From the NCBI RefSeq assembly GCF_019797765.1, contig NZ_CP081862.1, positions 3,658,001-3,722,000 on the forward strand: a stretch of 64,000 nt of DNA, in the 5' to 3' direction. The notes under the pieces were generated by a model, which did not search any database, was not told the origin of the DNA, and was given only the letters and a program-made list of their open reading frames with translations. Position 1 is the stretch's first letter. Each line of letters begins with the position of its first letter. The translations under genes and the position numbers were made by a program. The stretch comes from Cellulomonas sp. C5510 (lineage in GTDB: Bacteria > Actinomycetota > Actinomycetes > Actinomycetales > Cellulomonadaceae). Shown here one piece after another: positions 16,885-25,787 of the stretch.

Positions 16885-18631
16885 GCTTGCCGTGGCGCAT
16901 GATTCGAGCTGGCACGTCGGGCCGGGACTGGTACTGCGAAAACTGAACCAGCAGCGCTTTCGCGTGCGACTCCACCAGCCGGCTCACGCGCCTCACACCG
17001 ACGACAACCGCCCCCGCACGGTCCACGGTCAACGAGATACTCCCCTCCACGAAACTCGGACCGAACGCCGCCTCGTACAGACGCTGGGCGACCTGATCCC
17101 GCTCAGGGAACTCCTTGGCTGAAGGAAGCAGGTCAATGAGCTTCCTCGCTTCCGCCACCCTACCCTTCGCCCAGTTTTGCAACTTTGCGGGACGCTTTAC
17201 CCATCCAGCCGTCAGGGCGCCAGGGTGGGACATCGACAAGGGAAATCGAGACAGTCCGTCGTCGGAGATGACACACGCGTCGAGAACCTGAGGCGGCAGG
17301 TAGACCCGTTTCGCAAGGTTGGCCGCCACGGACGCATCGCTATCATGCACGAGACGACCCACCGGCAAGAGGCGACCACTTTCCGTCTCCGCTGGCGAGT
17401 CAATTTCCTCAAGTTGCGCGAGTGTAAACACAGCCGGAGCGTTGGCACGCTCACCCGCTTTCCGGACAACGAGGTCGCAAGCCTGAGCCAGGAGAATCAC
17501 ATGAGTCTTCGTGCCATCGCGGCCCGTGAGCTCGTAGATATCGCCAACCTCGGTAGGACTCTTGCTGTTCCTCAAGTCTTCGCCAGAGTCAAAGCGGTCG
17601 CCCCACTCTAGGAGACGAGCGTCTGGGGAGGAAGGGAGAACTTCGGAAATGGCCGCGCCCGTTGCCTTCCGCAAGAGCTGAAGCTCCCTTGCGGGAGGGT
17701 CAGCGGCCAAGAGTCTCTCGGTACCCCGGCGAAAATGCGAGCGCGCAAGTCTCAGCAAGCCGTCGCCTTCGAACACCCCTTCGTCGTGCGCACTTGCGGC
17801 AGACGCCAGAATCACGTAGTACCCGATGCCGTCCAAGAAAGACTTGGTACTCTCAAACGCAGCAACAAGAGCTTTCTCCGTATGCTTCTTCACCCGCGCA
17901 AGCTCGGTGATATGCAGAAAGAACTGGAGGCCCTGCACGAAAGCCTCGGGCGTTCGAATTCGATACTTGCCGATCGCTGGTACTGCGGCATCGACAAGAC
18001 TTCGAAGCTCTTCCGAGATTCGAGTCTCTTCTGCCAGGTCTGACGCGTCCTGCGTGAGGAGGCCGCAGTACACACCCACGCGGTCCTTTGAATGAAGCTG
18101 CTGAACGAGCAGGTCGCCGCCCCGCCTCCCTCCGAGGGCCTCAGACAACTGGCGGTCGAAGAACACGAGCGTGTGGGGATGCCCCTCTTGAAACAGGTCC
18201 TCACATGTCGCTTTCCATCTACTCACCGACATCGGCTCGTAACTGATCCGAGCGGGTAGAAAGGGCCTTATCGCATCGAGGGCGGCGAGGTTGTCGGACT
18301 CGTGACCCGAGTCAGGGATCAGTGCTGCAAGGATGAGCTTCTCCTCATCCGACAAACGTCCCCAAAGAAGGTCGATGTCGTCGCGAATCTCCTCGCCAAA
18401 CTCTGACGCATTCCGCAAATCTTCGACCAAGTCGTCCACACCATAAGTCTCCGCAAGTCTCGAGAGTTGCGGGCGCATCGCGGCGAAGTGCGACTTCACC
18501 TGGAGCAGACTGCTTTGATCTCCGGACTCGTCGAGATCATCGTCCACGACCACGATACGTGTAATATCGAGTTGGTCGAGCAGCGCGGTGATAGCCCCCT
18601 TGATCCGGGAATCAGGTGCCTCGATCGTCAC
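16865..18631 (-). CDS. receiver-domain protein paired with a double-GHKL kinase
   Basis: Start placed at GTG 18631, 11 bases past the kinase gene's stop with AGGA eight bases before it; a longer frame from 18745 would overlap the kinase by 104 bp. The 588-residue protein opens with a receiver-like domain: ITRIVVVDDD (acidic triad Asp30-32), the probable phospho-acceptor Asp159 in LVFFDRQL, and a Ser/Thr-bearing strand GLLTQD near 193. The gap between the acidic triad and Asp159 is about 127 residues, far above the usual 40-45, so a helical insert sits inside the domain. The remaining 390 residues are an unrecognised output domain. The C-terminus (GLLHE-stop) is read from the IS3 terminal repeat, so the native end may be lost. 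Expected to receive phosphate from, or be held by, the upstream kinase. Confidence 0.7.
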   Translation of the reverse strand: MTIEAPDSRIKGAITALLDQLDITRIVVVDDDLDESGDQSSLLQVKSHFAAMRPQLSRLAETYGVDDLVEDLRNASEFGEEIRDDIDLLWGRLSDEEKLILAALIPDSGHESDNLAALDAIRPFLPARISYEPMSVSRWKATCEDLFQEGHPHTLVFFDRQLSEALGGRRGGDLLVQQLHSKDRVGVYCGLLTQDASDLAEETRISEELRSLVDAAVPAIGKYRIRTPEAFVQGLQFFLHITELARVKKHTEKALVAAFESTKSFLDGIGYYVILASAASAHDEGVFEGDGLLRLARSHFRRGTERLLAADPPARELQLLRKATGAAISEVLPSSPDARLLEWGDRFDSGEDLRNSKSPTEVGDIYELTGRDGTKTHVILLAQACDLVVRKAGERANAPAVFTLAQLEEIDSPAETESGRLLPVGRLVHDSDASVAANLAKRVYLPPQVLDACVISDDGLSRFPLSMSHPGALTAGWVKRPAKLQNWAKGRVAEARKLIDLLPSAKEFPERDQVAQRLYEAAFGPSFVEGSISLTVDRAGAVVVGVRRVSRLVESHAKALLVQFSQYQSRPDVPARIMRHGKRGLLHE

Positions 18632-18641
18632 TACCGCATTC

Positions 18642-21290
18642 CTAACTGCGAAGGTCCACGCGGAATCTGTATCGATTGCCGCGAGAGTTTCGTGTGGGGT
18701 CCAGGGAGATAGCAAAGCCTTCGGACTCGAGTAGCTGGCGGACAACGAACAATCCCAACCCCCGGCCGCGGCGTGATGGCTTTCGGGTCACAAAGGGATC
18801 AAACAGCAATTCCTCTACGGAGGCATCTACGCCGGGTCCGTTGTCCTCAACTGTGAACCCGTGCCGGTCGACCCTCAGCCGGACCTCGCCGACGTCGATC
18901 CACCCTCGTCGCAACGCCTCGAGCACCCAGAACTCACTGTTCAGAACCAGGTTGTCGATGACCTGCGCGAGCTTGCCTCGACTGATCTTGACAGCGAGGG
19001 TCTCCTCGACGGTGACGACCATCGCAAGCCGCTGGGCATGCCAACGAGCGTTGAAGTACTCCGCGGACTGCTTCGCGGCGTCTCCGACGTTGACCTGTTC
19101 GCGCCGGTCACGCACGTAGCGCATGGAGGAATCGAGGTGAGACACCTGTTTGTGCATTGACTGGGCGGCGGCCTTGACCTGCTCCACGTACTCCCCGAAG
19201 CGTGGGTTGTGGACCTCCGCGTCGTTGTACCTGGCGATTTGCCGGCTGCGCTCCCGCAGCCTGTCTGTGACATTGAGGACCTCGTGCGAGACGGCTTCGG
19301 CAGTCATTCCGAGGGAAACGACCTCCCACACTTCCTGAACCTGTCTCTCAGCATCAACCAGGCGTTCGAGGAGAAGTTCCACGACCTCCCGTCGATCCGC
19401 AATCTCCGCTGACGCGCGCTGCACAAGGTCGAGTCGGGATTCCAGATCGCCCATCGTGCGTCGCAGTTCGCTTGCAAGGTGACTATTCGCAGCAATGAGT
19501 TCTGGCGTCACAAGGTAGGACTTGCCAAGCGCGTCTCGTTGTGCTTCGAAATCTTCGACTACCGCTTGAGCTCGGCGGATCGAGTCTCGCGCGGAGTTTG
19601 CGCGCGCGTTGACTTCCTGCGCCTTATCGAACTGGGAAGCAATGTCCCGGGCCAACTCCTTCGATGACGAACGCGGGGATATCCCGTTGCGGTCTTGCTT
19701 CAGTTCCTTGACATACTCATTGTACCCGCGACGAACCGCGGACTGAAAGAGCTCAGAGAGCGACTGCCATTCGGCGAGAAGTTGCTGGAAATTGCGATAG
19801 GCGGGCAGGTCGAGGAACTCTTCCCGATTGCTCGTCTCTTCCAAGGCCGCATTATGCTGCGCGGTCAGGTTGATGTAGCCCACGACGTTGTCGGGACGCA
19901 GCGTGTAGTAAGAGCTTCCAGTCGTCCATTGCGCCCCGAGGCGGAGCCAGTCGTCACGCATCCGGATCCCGAATCGATCCCTGTAGAGCCTGACTCCCGT
20001 GACGGCCTCAACCCATTTTTCGTAGTCCTTACCGCCTTCGAACATCTCCCTTGCAGTGCGCCTAGCGATCATGTCAACGCGACCGTCGAATGGCCCGGGG
20101 TCAGCAGGTGACCCGTCTGGGTTCAACGCCACCTTGGGCATGTCGTCGAGCCGAGTCGACGACTCGAAGCCGCACAGATGCAGGTCGTCACCGTCACTGA
20201 GCCGCAGTCGCTCCGACTTCGGCTTGCGGTTCGCTTTGAACCATGCGAGGAAGGCCGCACCATTGTCGGCCGCGATAAACTCGTTCCAGTCTGCCGCGCC
20301 TTCAGGGTTTCGATCGGGCTTTAGGTACTCGGCCCTCATCTTCCCGATGACTTTCAGGATCCCGTCACGGTATGACAGCTCATAGCTGACGGGAGAGATT
20401 GCGAGTGCCTGATCGGTTACTTCGCGGAGGTCTACGGGGATTCCGTTGACCCGCATCGTGATCCGGAAGCCGTGTTCATCACCGTATGGCGATATCATCT
20501 CGGCAATGTCGCGCTGAAAGAGCGGGCGAGATTCGTCCCAATGTTCTGGGTGATGCAGTCCGCGAATGGTGATCCGTGAACCCGGCGCGCCCGTCTCCTC
20601 GAAACGGCGGATACGAATGGGTACGTCCGACAGCGCGTCAACATCCGTGAAGTCGTCCCAGAACAGGGTCGCGTGAAGACTATCGGTATCGTTGGCGGTG
20701 CGTGTGCGCAGATCGAGGACCCGACCCAATCGTTGGGCGCCCAACCGGCCGAGACCCTTGTCGCCGAGCGGGGTCCTTCGGTGCGTCGCGGTGACCTTTC
20801 CCTCTGCCTTCATCTGACGTTTGGGGCTCGCGGACACGGTCAGCCAACCGCGACGGATGTCCTCGACCGTCATGCCCGTGCCGCGGTCAGAGACCTCGAT
20901 GATCCCGCGCACCGGTTCGTCCACCGCCGCGAGGCGCGCCTGAAGGACCAGGATCTCTTCGAGCAACTCGTCGCGGTCGGTGGGCGGGCTGTTCTCGTCC
21001 AGCAGTTCCTCGAGGCGTTCTATCCGACCAAGGAGTTGTTCCCGCTCGGCGAGGAGCTTGCGCGCAGCGGTGGGCTCGAGGATTTCGCCGCTGCGCAACT
21101 TGGTCCAGACGTTGGTGTCGATGCGGACGCTGACACTCATGGAGTCTGCGTCGTACGCGTTCTTCATCAACTCGGTTAGAGCTTGGACGTCGTCGGTGAT
21201 GAGGTCCTCACCGAGCTTGAACACCACCGATGGATGAACTGACAGCGCGAACACCTGATCATCGCCGGTGTTCTCGCGCATGACACCCAT
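18642..21290 (-). CDS. histidine kinase-like protein with two GHKL ATPase domains
   Basis: 882 residues (start ATG 21290, or 21281). The N-terminal 200 residues form an Hsp90/MutL/MORC-type ATPase: ELMKNAYDADS with Asn44, DRGTGM (135-140) and GDKGLGRLG (176-184); a coiled-coil insert (about 75-125) splits it. A long middle region follows, then coiled coils (about 570-660). The C-terminus is a histidine kinase: probable phospho-His669 in SHEVLNV, N box NLVLNSEF (780-787), DNGPG (816-820), LFDPFVTRK and GRGLGL (842-847). No signal peptide or membrane helix, so the kinase is cytoplasmic. It forms an operon with the receiver-domain gene and is divergent from a DNA methyltransferase. MORC/MutL-like ATPases next to methyltransferases are known from restriction-type conflict loci; such a role here is inference. 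Confidence 0.78.
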   Translation of the reverse strand: MGVMRENTGDDQVFALSVHPSVVFKLGEDLITDDVQALTELMKNAYDADSMSVSVRIDTNVWTKLRSGEILEPTAARKLLAEREQLLGRIERLEELLDENSPPTDRDELLEEILVLQARLAAVDEPVRGIIEVSDRGTGMTVEDIRRGWLTVSASPKRQMKAEGKVTATHRRTPLGDKGLGRLGAQRLGRVLDLRTRTANDTDSLHATLFWDDFTDVDALSDVPIRIRRFEETGAPGSRITIRGLHHPEHWDESRPLFQRDIAEMISPYGDEHGFRITMRVNGIPVDLREVTDQALAISPVSYELSYRDGILKVIGKMRAEYLKPDRNPEGAADWNEFIAADNGAAFLAWFKANRKPKSERLRLSDGDDLHLCGFESSTRLDDMPKVALNPDGSPADPGPFDGRVDMIARRTAREMFEGGKDYEKWVEAVTGVRLYRDRFGIRMRDDWLRLGAQWTTGSSYYTLRPDNVVGYINLTAQHNAALEETSNREEFLDLPAYRNFQQLLAEWQSLSELFQSAVRRGYNEYVKELKQDRNGISPRSSSKELARDIASQFDKAQEVNARANSARDSIRRAQAVVEDFEAQRDALGKSYLVTPELIAANSHLASELRRTMGDLESRLDLVQRASAEIADRREVVELLLERLVDAERQVQEVWEVVSLGMTAEAVSHEVLNVTDRLRERSRQIARYNDAEVHNPRFGEYVEQVKAAAQSMHKQVSHLDSSMRYVRDRREQVNVGDAAKQSAEYFNARWHAQRLAMVVTVEETLAVKISRGKLAQVIDNLVLNSEFWVLEALRRGWIDVGEVRLRVDRHGFTVEDNGPGVDASVEELLFDPFVTRKPSRRGRGLGLFVVRQLLESEGFAISLDPTRNSRGNRYRFRVDLRS

Positions 21291-21484
21291 GGTCGCTCAC
21301 ACTAGCGGCTGTCTCGGTCTGAGTGAGGCGCAGGATCCGCGATCGCGAGTCGGAAGGGTCATGTGCTCGCTGCAAGACCCGCTCGCCATGCCCCGTGTCA
21401 CGCGTCTCATCGGAGCGTCACGCCAGACGGGGCCCGGCGGCGGGCTAGGGTACGGTCTACACGACCGTCAGAGTGGGAGCGCCG

Positions 21485-22810
21485 GTGACTGTCACGACCG
21501 CCGCGTCTCCGGCGAACCTTGCCCAGTGCATCGCCGCACGCTCAACGGACGACCCTGCGTTCTGGGACTTCGCTGGCGTGTTCGGACGGAGCGGCGGCCA
21601 CGGCTACTTCCAGTACCCGGCCATGATGGTCCCGGAGTTGCAGCGTGCGTTGCTCGAGGACCTTCGCGCGTCCGATCCGGACGTTAAGACGGTATACGAC
21701 CCCTTCATGGGCTCCGGTACGGTGCTCTTGGAGTCGCTCTACCTCGGTCTGGACTTCATCGGCACAGACATCAACCCGATGGCAGTCCTACTAAGCACAG
21801 TGAAGGCAGCGCCTCCCGCGAGCGACGTGGCGGAGGCGAGCGGTTCCCGAGTGACGAAGCGGGCGAGGGCATCGCGTCGAACGCGACCCTTCGACTTCAA
21901 GTTCCGCGACAAGTGGTTCACGGAAGACGTTTCGTTGGGCCTCACACGGCTACGCGCCGGGATCCAGCAAGAGGCGGACCAGCAGGTTCGGCGCTTTCTG
22001 TGGGTGTGTCTGGCTGAGACGGTCCGGTTCGTGTCGAACTCTCGACCCTCCACTTTCAAACTCCACCTCTACAGCGCGGAGGATCTCGCCGGCCGTACCC
22101 CCGACCCTCTGGCGCAGTTCGAGGCGGTGCTCACCACGAATGTCGAGCGAATTCGAATCCACGAGCTCCTAGCCGCCGGCATGTTGGGGTCTCCCACGCT
22201 GATCCGCGCGAGCGTCAATGATCCCCTCCCCGCAGGCACCCCTCTCGCAGACGCACTCATGACTTCTCCGCCGTATGGGGACAACCACACCACTGTCCCG
22301 TATGGGCAGTACTCATACCTGCCTCTCCAGTGGATTGATCCGATCGACCTCGTCGGCGACTTCGAACCGTCGCTAATCGAGATTCCCACCCGCCTGGACA
22401 CCGTCAGCCTCGGCGGTCGCCGACACGTTCCTCGCCCTCTTCCAACGTACCTGGCTGATGAGGTCCCGAGCTTGCGGACGTGGCTGGAGGGTCGCGCCGA
22501 GTTGAGCGAAACGACCCAGAAGGTCGTCACCTTCGTGGACGACTACCGGGCGGCGCTACGACATGCGTCCACACGGGTCCGGACCGGGGGTTTCTGCTTC
22601 TTTACCCTCGGTGAGCGACGCGTCAGCGGCGCTGACGTCCCGCTGGTCCAGTTCACGAGGGAAATTCTGGAAGCTTCCGGCCATACATACGTAACCCGCG
22701 TCGAGCGACTTCTCCCCACGCGCAAGAGGATGGCCAACCGCAACGCAGCCGGCGAGACAATGATCCGTGAGACAGTGCTCGTTGTGCAGAAGACGGCGGG
22801 CACAGCCTGA
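21485..22810 (+). CDS. DNA methyltransferase (amino-group type)
   Basis: Start taken at GTG 21485, with GGGAG six bases upstream; GTG 21473 is the alternative. 441 residues. The SAM-binding motif DPFMGSGTVLLESLYLG (from about residue 72) and the catalytic motif SPPYGDN (about 261-267) identify an N6-adenine or N4-cytosine DNA methyltransferase; motif I precedes motif IV. The region between (about 110-250) may hold target recognition. No endonuclease gene is adjacent. It is divergent from the double-GHKL kinase operon with about 200 bp between and lies two bases before the DUF1643-like gene. It may protect host DNA in a restriction-like system or be an orphan modifier. Confidence 0.85.
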   Translation: MTVTTAASPANLAQCIAARSTDDPAFWDFAGVFGRSGGHGYFQYPAMMVPELQRALLEDLRASDPDVKTVYDPFMGSGTVLLESLYLGLDFIGTDINPMAVLLSTVKAAPPASDVAEASGSRVTKRARASRRTRPFDFKFRDKWFTEDVSLGLTRLRAGIQQEADQQVRRFLWVCLAETVRFVSNSRPSTFKLHLYSAEDLAGRTPDPLAQFEAVLTTNVERIRIHELLAAGMLGSPTLIRASVNDPLPAGTPLADALMTSPPYGDNHTTVPYGQYSYLPLQWIDPIDLVGDFEPSLIEIPTRLDTVSLGGRRHVPRPLPTYLADEVPSLRTWLEGRAELSETTQKVVTFVDDYRAALRHASTRVRTGGFCFFTLGERRVSGADVPLVQFTREILEASGHTYVTRVERLLPTRKRMANRNAAGETMIRETVLVVQKTAGTA

Positions 22811-22812
22811 GC

Positions 22813-23337
22813 GTGCTTCTGGGCCCCTCTCGTGCCACGGATCGGGCGGATCGGACACTTGTGGCGGTCCTCGCGAACCCCTCCGATCGAAGAGGAACAC
22901 GAACAGAGCGCCAGGTCGATGTGGCCGCCGCTGTCCTGCTTTTCGACCGCGTAAGGATCACGAACATCTTCGCGTACCCTAGTCCCTCTTCCCGCGACAT
23001 CCTCACGCTCGGTAGGGAGATGGGCGGGTGGATTTTGGCTCGATCGCTGGTCAATGAAGCGCTTGCTCACGCGGACGGCGTCCTTGTCGGCTTCGGGGGC
23101 ATCCCGGTCAGCGGCCCCGCCCGCCTCCATCTTGCCGACCAGTTGCGGTGGTTGTCCGCAGAACTGCAAAGCCGGCCGTCGCTTCCGGTCTGGCAGGTGG
23201 GTTCGGCCCGCCACCCGTCCAGGTGGCATCAGTTCGTGAGCGATCGACACGGCCGGACCTCCGGGGGCTCGTTTCGGACGCGTCTCACAGAGGTGATCCA
23301 GCCTGTCCCAGTGGACGATCGAGTCTGGGCCAGCTGA
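22813..23337 (+). CDS. DUF1643-like protein
   Basis: 174 residues from GTG 22813, two bases after the methyltransferase stop, so the two are surely co-transcribed. Sequence features fit the DUF1643 family: an early LANPSD, then ITNIFAYPSPSSRDI and a strand ADGVLVGFGG, in the order seen in that family (NPS...NLFA...AWG). DUF1643 proteins are small, often phage- or island-borne, and their function is unknown to me. Pairing with a DNA methyltransferase suggests involvement in base modification or its regulation, but no catalytic motif is obvious. Confidence 0.6.
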   Translation: MLLGPSRATDRADRTLVAVLANPSDRRGTRTERQVDVAAAVLLFDRVRITNIFAYPSPSSRDILTLGREMGGWILARSLVNEALAHADGVLVGFGGIPVSGPARLHLADQLRWLSAELQSRPSLPVWQVGSARHPSRWHQFVSDRHGRTSGGSFRTRLTEVIQPVPVDDRVWAS

Positions 23338-23649
23338 CTCATGGCTCCTAGCCCCCGCCGCTCGGCGTAACCGCCCTGCAACTGAGCCACCCCAGGGCAC
23401 GGCGCCGAGCCGGACCGCGTAGTCGGGAGCCGTCTGGTGTCCCCCGGGTCTCGGACCCGCTCGGTGGACCGCCTCGACAGGGAGCGCGTGTCGGCGGGCT
23501 GAGGGGATGCGCGACCAGTCAGTGGGCTGGAGCTCGAGCGCCGTGGCCGGAGACGGCTCGTCGCGCCCCGTCGCCGGCCGCCGCCGGGCGTGGCCTGAGC
23601 CCAGAATGGGCGCTCCGGTACCCGGCGGCGGTGTCCTCCAGGTAGGCAC

Positions 23650-23760
23650 CGCCCGGTGTGCGCGCCTACGTTCTGCGCGATCGCGGCGCGGAGCACGACC
23701 GCGCGGCTACAGCGGTACCCGGGGTACTGGCCTGGTCGAGCAGGGCGGCGACGTACCTTG
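23650..23760 (-). pseudogene. second parB-like remnant, strongly decayed
   Basis: On the minus strand this short stretch reads YVAALLDQASTPGT in one frame and VVLRAAIAQNVGAHTGR in another. Side by side with the first parB remnant (YIAGMLDKASTP, then VVLAAIEQNTGVHTWR) the match is clear, with a frameshift between the two halves. Only about 40 codons survive. The rest of 23338-23850 contains nothing I can identify. This second relic indicates that plasmid-type partition genes were duplicated or acquired twice in this island. Confidence 0.45.
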
Positions 23761-23850
23761 CGCTAGGCCTACTTGGCTGAAGCACAATCCCGGGACGCAG
23801 GTTCGGCGCTAGGTTGCGCCTAACAAGCGGACACGGACTTTGGGGGCAGC

Positions 23851-25437
23851 GTGCAGATCCTCTACGTTACGGACTTTGTCATCGAGCCCGCACCCGCGGT
23901 CAACATAGATGCGGCAGTCGAGACCACACTCGATGCTCTGAGCGCGTGGGTGAGCGCGGCCAACTCGGTGCTCAATGCCTCGGACCTCCTGAATGACGGG
24001 CGGCGGGACCTGCGCGCGACCCACGGCGCGCTACGCAAGTACGCCGAGTGGACCCATCTGCGCTCACCTCTCGGCAACTGGGTCACCCGCTTGGATGTCG
24101 TGACGATCGGCAGGGACGGCAGTCACTTCACCGCGCGCGTGAGTGTCGGTCTGCTCAACGGCAGCCTGCGACTTCGCCTCGGCATGGCGCGCGAGGTTGA
24201 CGCCGCCGGCCTGAGTCCTGTCGCCGATCCACAGGTGCGTCAACCCCACATCCTCGCCGACCTTGTGAACCACCCGAGCCTGCGAGTCTCGAGCGGCGGA
24301 CAGATCGTCGACGGCAAGTTCCTCCAGGCGCGGGGCGCAGACGCGGCCGCCCTCGTCGCCGACGTGCTGCGGGTGCAGCATCGCCTTCCCGTGCTCTTGG
24401 TGCATGCCCGCACCAGGCAAGGACATCAGTCCGCACGCAGGGCTGCCGCCGGCCTGGTTGGCCTGGTTCGCGTTGTGACCGTGGACCTGCCGACCGCCCG
24501 CCACCTTCTGGCGCACGAGCCGCGGGCGCGCGTGCCCTACGCAGGCGGTCTGCTGGTGTGGTCAGATCTGGATCTGCCTGCGACGGTGGTCGGCGAGGAG
24601 ATCGTCAATGCCCGCGAGGTGGACACACTCAGGGCAACAACCATGCGTCAAGTCGCTCCCTTGTCCGTGCTGACGCGCGGGTCGGACGAGCTCTACCGGG
24701 CCGTCCGAGAAGCTGGTCGCGTCTCGCGTTCCGAGTTGGCCGCCGCGCGTACTGCCGCGGCGGTCGAGTCCGGCAACTTGACGGCGATCATCGAGGCGCT
24801 CAACCAAGAGCGAGACCAGCTCCGCAGCGACCTGAACGACGCCATGGAGGCCTGGGCGGACAGCGATGCCCGCGCCCGTGGGCTCGCAAGCGAGGCGGCT
24901 CGCTGGAAGGCGACGGCCGAACAACTGCAGATCGCCCAGCACTACGCCGGAGCTGCACTGATTGACGAGAACACCGACGCAAGCCTCGACGATACCCCGG
25001 CTCTCGTCACCGGCGACGCCGAGACCTTCGACGCACTCGCGAGCCACCTCGAAAAGGCAACTGAGGGTCGACTTGTGTTCACCGACGCGGCGCGGACGGC
25101 ATGGAAAAAGGCCGATCGATACCCCACGCCCGTGGACATGCGGACGGCCTTGGTGAAACTGGCGCAGGTCGCCTGGGACCTCAACGACGGCACCGATCGG
25201 ACGATCGGGCACGTCGACAAGTGGATCCGTGAGAACTACGACCTGAAGGTGTCGCTCCAAGACGACAAGATGCCTAGGTCGTTCCGTACCTTCACGTTCG
25301 AGGGCGAGAAGCACGACCGCACCCCTCACGTAAAGGTCAACGACGGCGTTCCGCCGCACGAGTGTGGCCGGATCTACTTCGCGTTCGATCCGGAGAACGG
25401 CCGGATCGTCGTCGACCACGTCGGGCTGCACTACTAA
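23851..25437 (+). CDS. hypothetical coiled-coil protein with conserved-looking C-terminal module
   Basis: 528 residues from GTG 23851 (GGGGG upstream). No signal or membrane segment. The N-terminal 270 residues are mixed alpha/beta and unrecognised. Residues about 275-360 are a coiled coil (IIEALNQERDQLRSDLNDAM). The last 140 residues look like a compact domain ending CGRIYFAFDPENGRIVVDHVG, a type of ending I have seen on otherwise unrelated unnamed bacterial proteins, often at the C-terminus of multi-domain proteins; its function is not known to me. Alone downstream of the methyltransferase/DUF1643 pair, with about 510 bp between. Could be a sensor or effector of the island. Confidence 0.6.
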   Translation: MQILYVTDFVIEPAPAVNIDAAVETTLDALSAWVSAANSVLNASDLLNDGRRDLRATHGALRKYAEWTHLRSPLGNWVTRLDVVTIGRDGSHFTARVSVGLLNGSLRLRLGMAREVDAAGLSPVADPQVRQPHILADLVNHPSLRVSSGGQIVDGKFLQARGADAAALVADVLRVQHRLPVLLVHARTRQGHQSARRAAAGLVGLVRVVTVDLPTARHLLAHEPRARVPYAGGLLVWSDLDLPATVVGEEIVNAREVDTLRATTMRQVAPLSVLTRGSDELYRAVREAGRVSRSELAAARTAAAVESGNLTAIIEALNQERDQLRSDLNDAMEAWADSDARARGLASEAARWKATAEQLQIAQHYAGAALIDENTDASLDDTPALVTGDAETFDALASHLEKATEGRLVFTDAARTAWKKADRYPTPVDMRTALVKLAQVAWDLNDGTDRTIGHVDKWIRENYDLKVSLQDDKMPRSFRTFTFEGEKHDRTPHVKVNDGVPPHECGRIYFAFDPENGRIVVDHVGLHY

Positions 25438-25787
25438 GGCGCGTACCACTTGTCGACTTCTGCGTCGTGACGAGCGTCGAGGACCCCGGCCGGGGACGTC
25501 CGTCAGATCTGGCCGTCGGGCCCCGGCGGCAGAGCTGTTCACTGGCCGGATCGTGTGCCCTGCGGCCTTCCTCGCTTCGCACTGGCGTTCCTCGAAGTCC
25601 GTGCTCGGCCTCGCAGCACTCGGCCTTGGTTGGGTGGTGGGAATCGGCGCAGCGGTCGTACGGGCACCCGCAGGTGTAGCCGCACCAGACGCCGTCAGCC
25701 CAGCGGTACAGCGCGAACTCCCTGACGCGGACACCTATAGCATCGAGCGCCTCCGCGGCCGGCGCGTGAGCGCCAGCTCACGCCCGC
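25438..25787 (-). other. gap with a possible cysteine-rich gene relic
   Basis: No intact gene. The minus strand between about 25740 and 25590 encodes a protein-like stretch, ALYRWADGVWCGYTCGC followed by PYDRCADSHHPTKAECCEAE, with five cysteines and two histidines. No good start or stop frames it and it runs into low-quality translation, so it is more likely the relic of a small metal-binding protein than a live gene. Confidence 0.3.

Noticed and set aside
18631..18745. Longer start for the receiver-domain protein
   Set aside because: It would overlap the kinase gene by 104 bp; GTG 18631 has a well-placed ribosome site right after the kinase stop.
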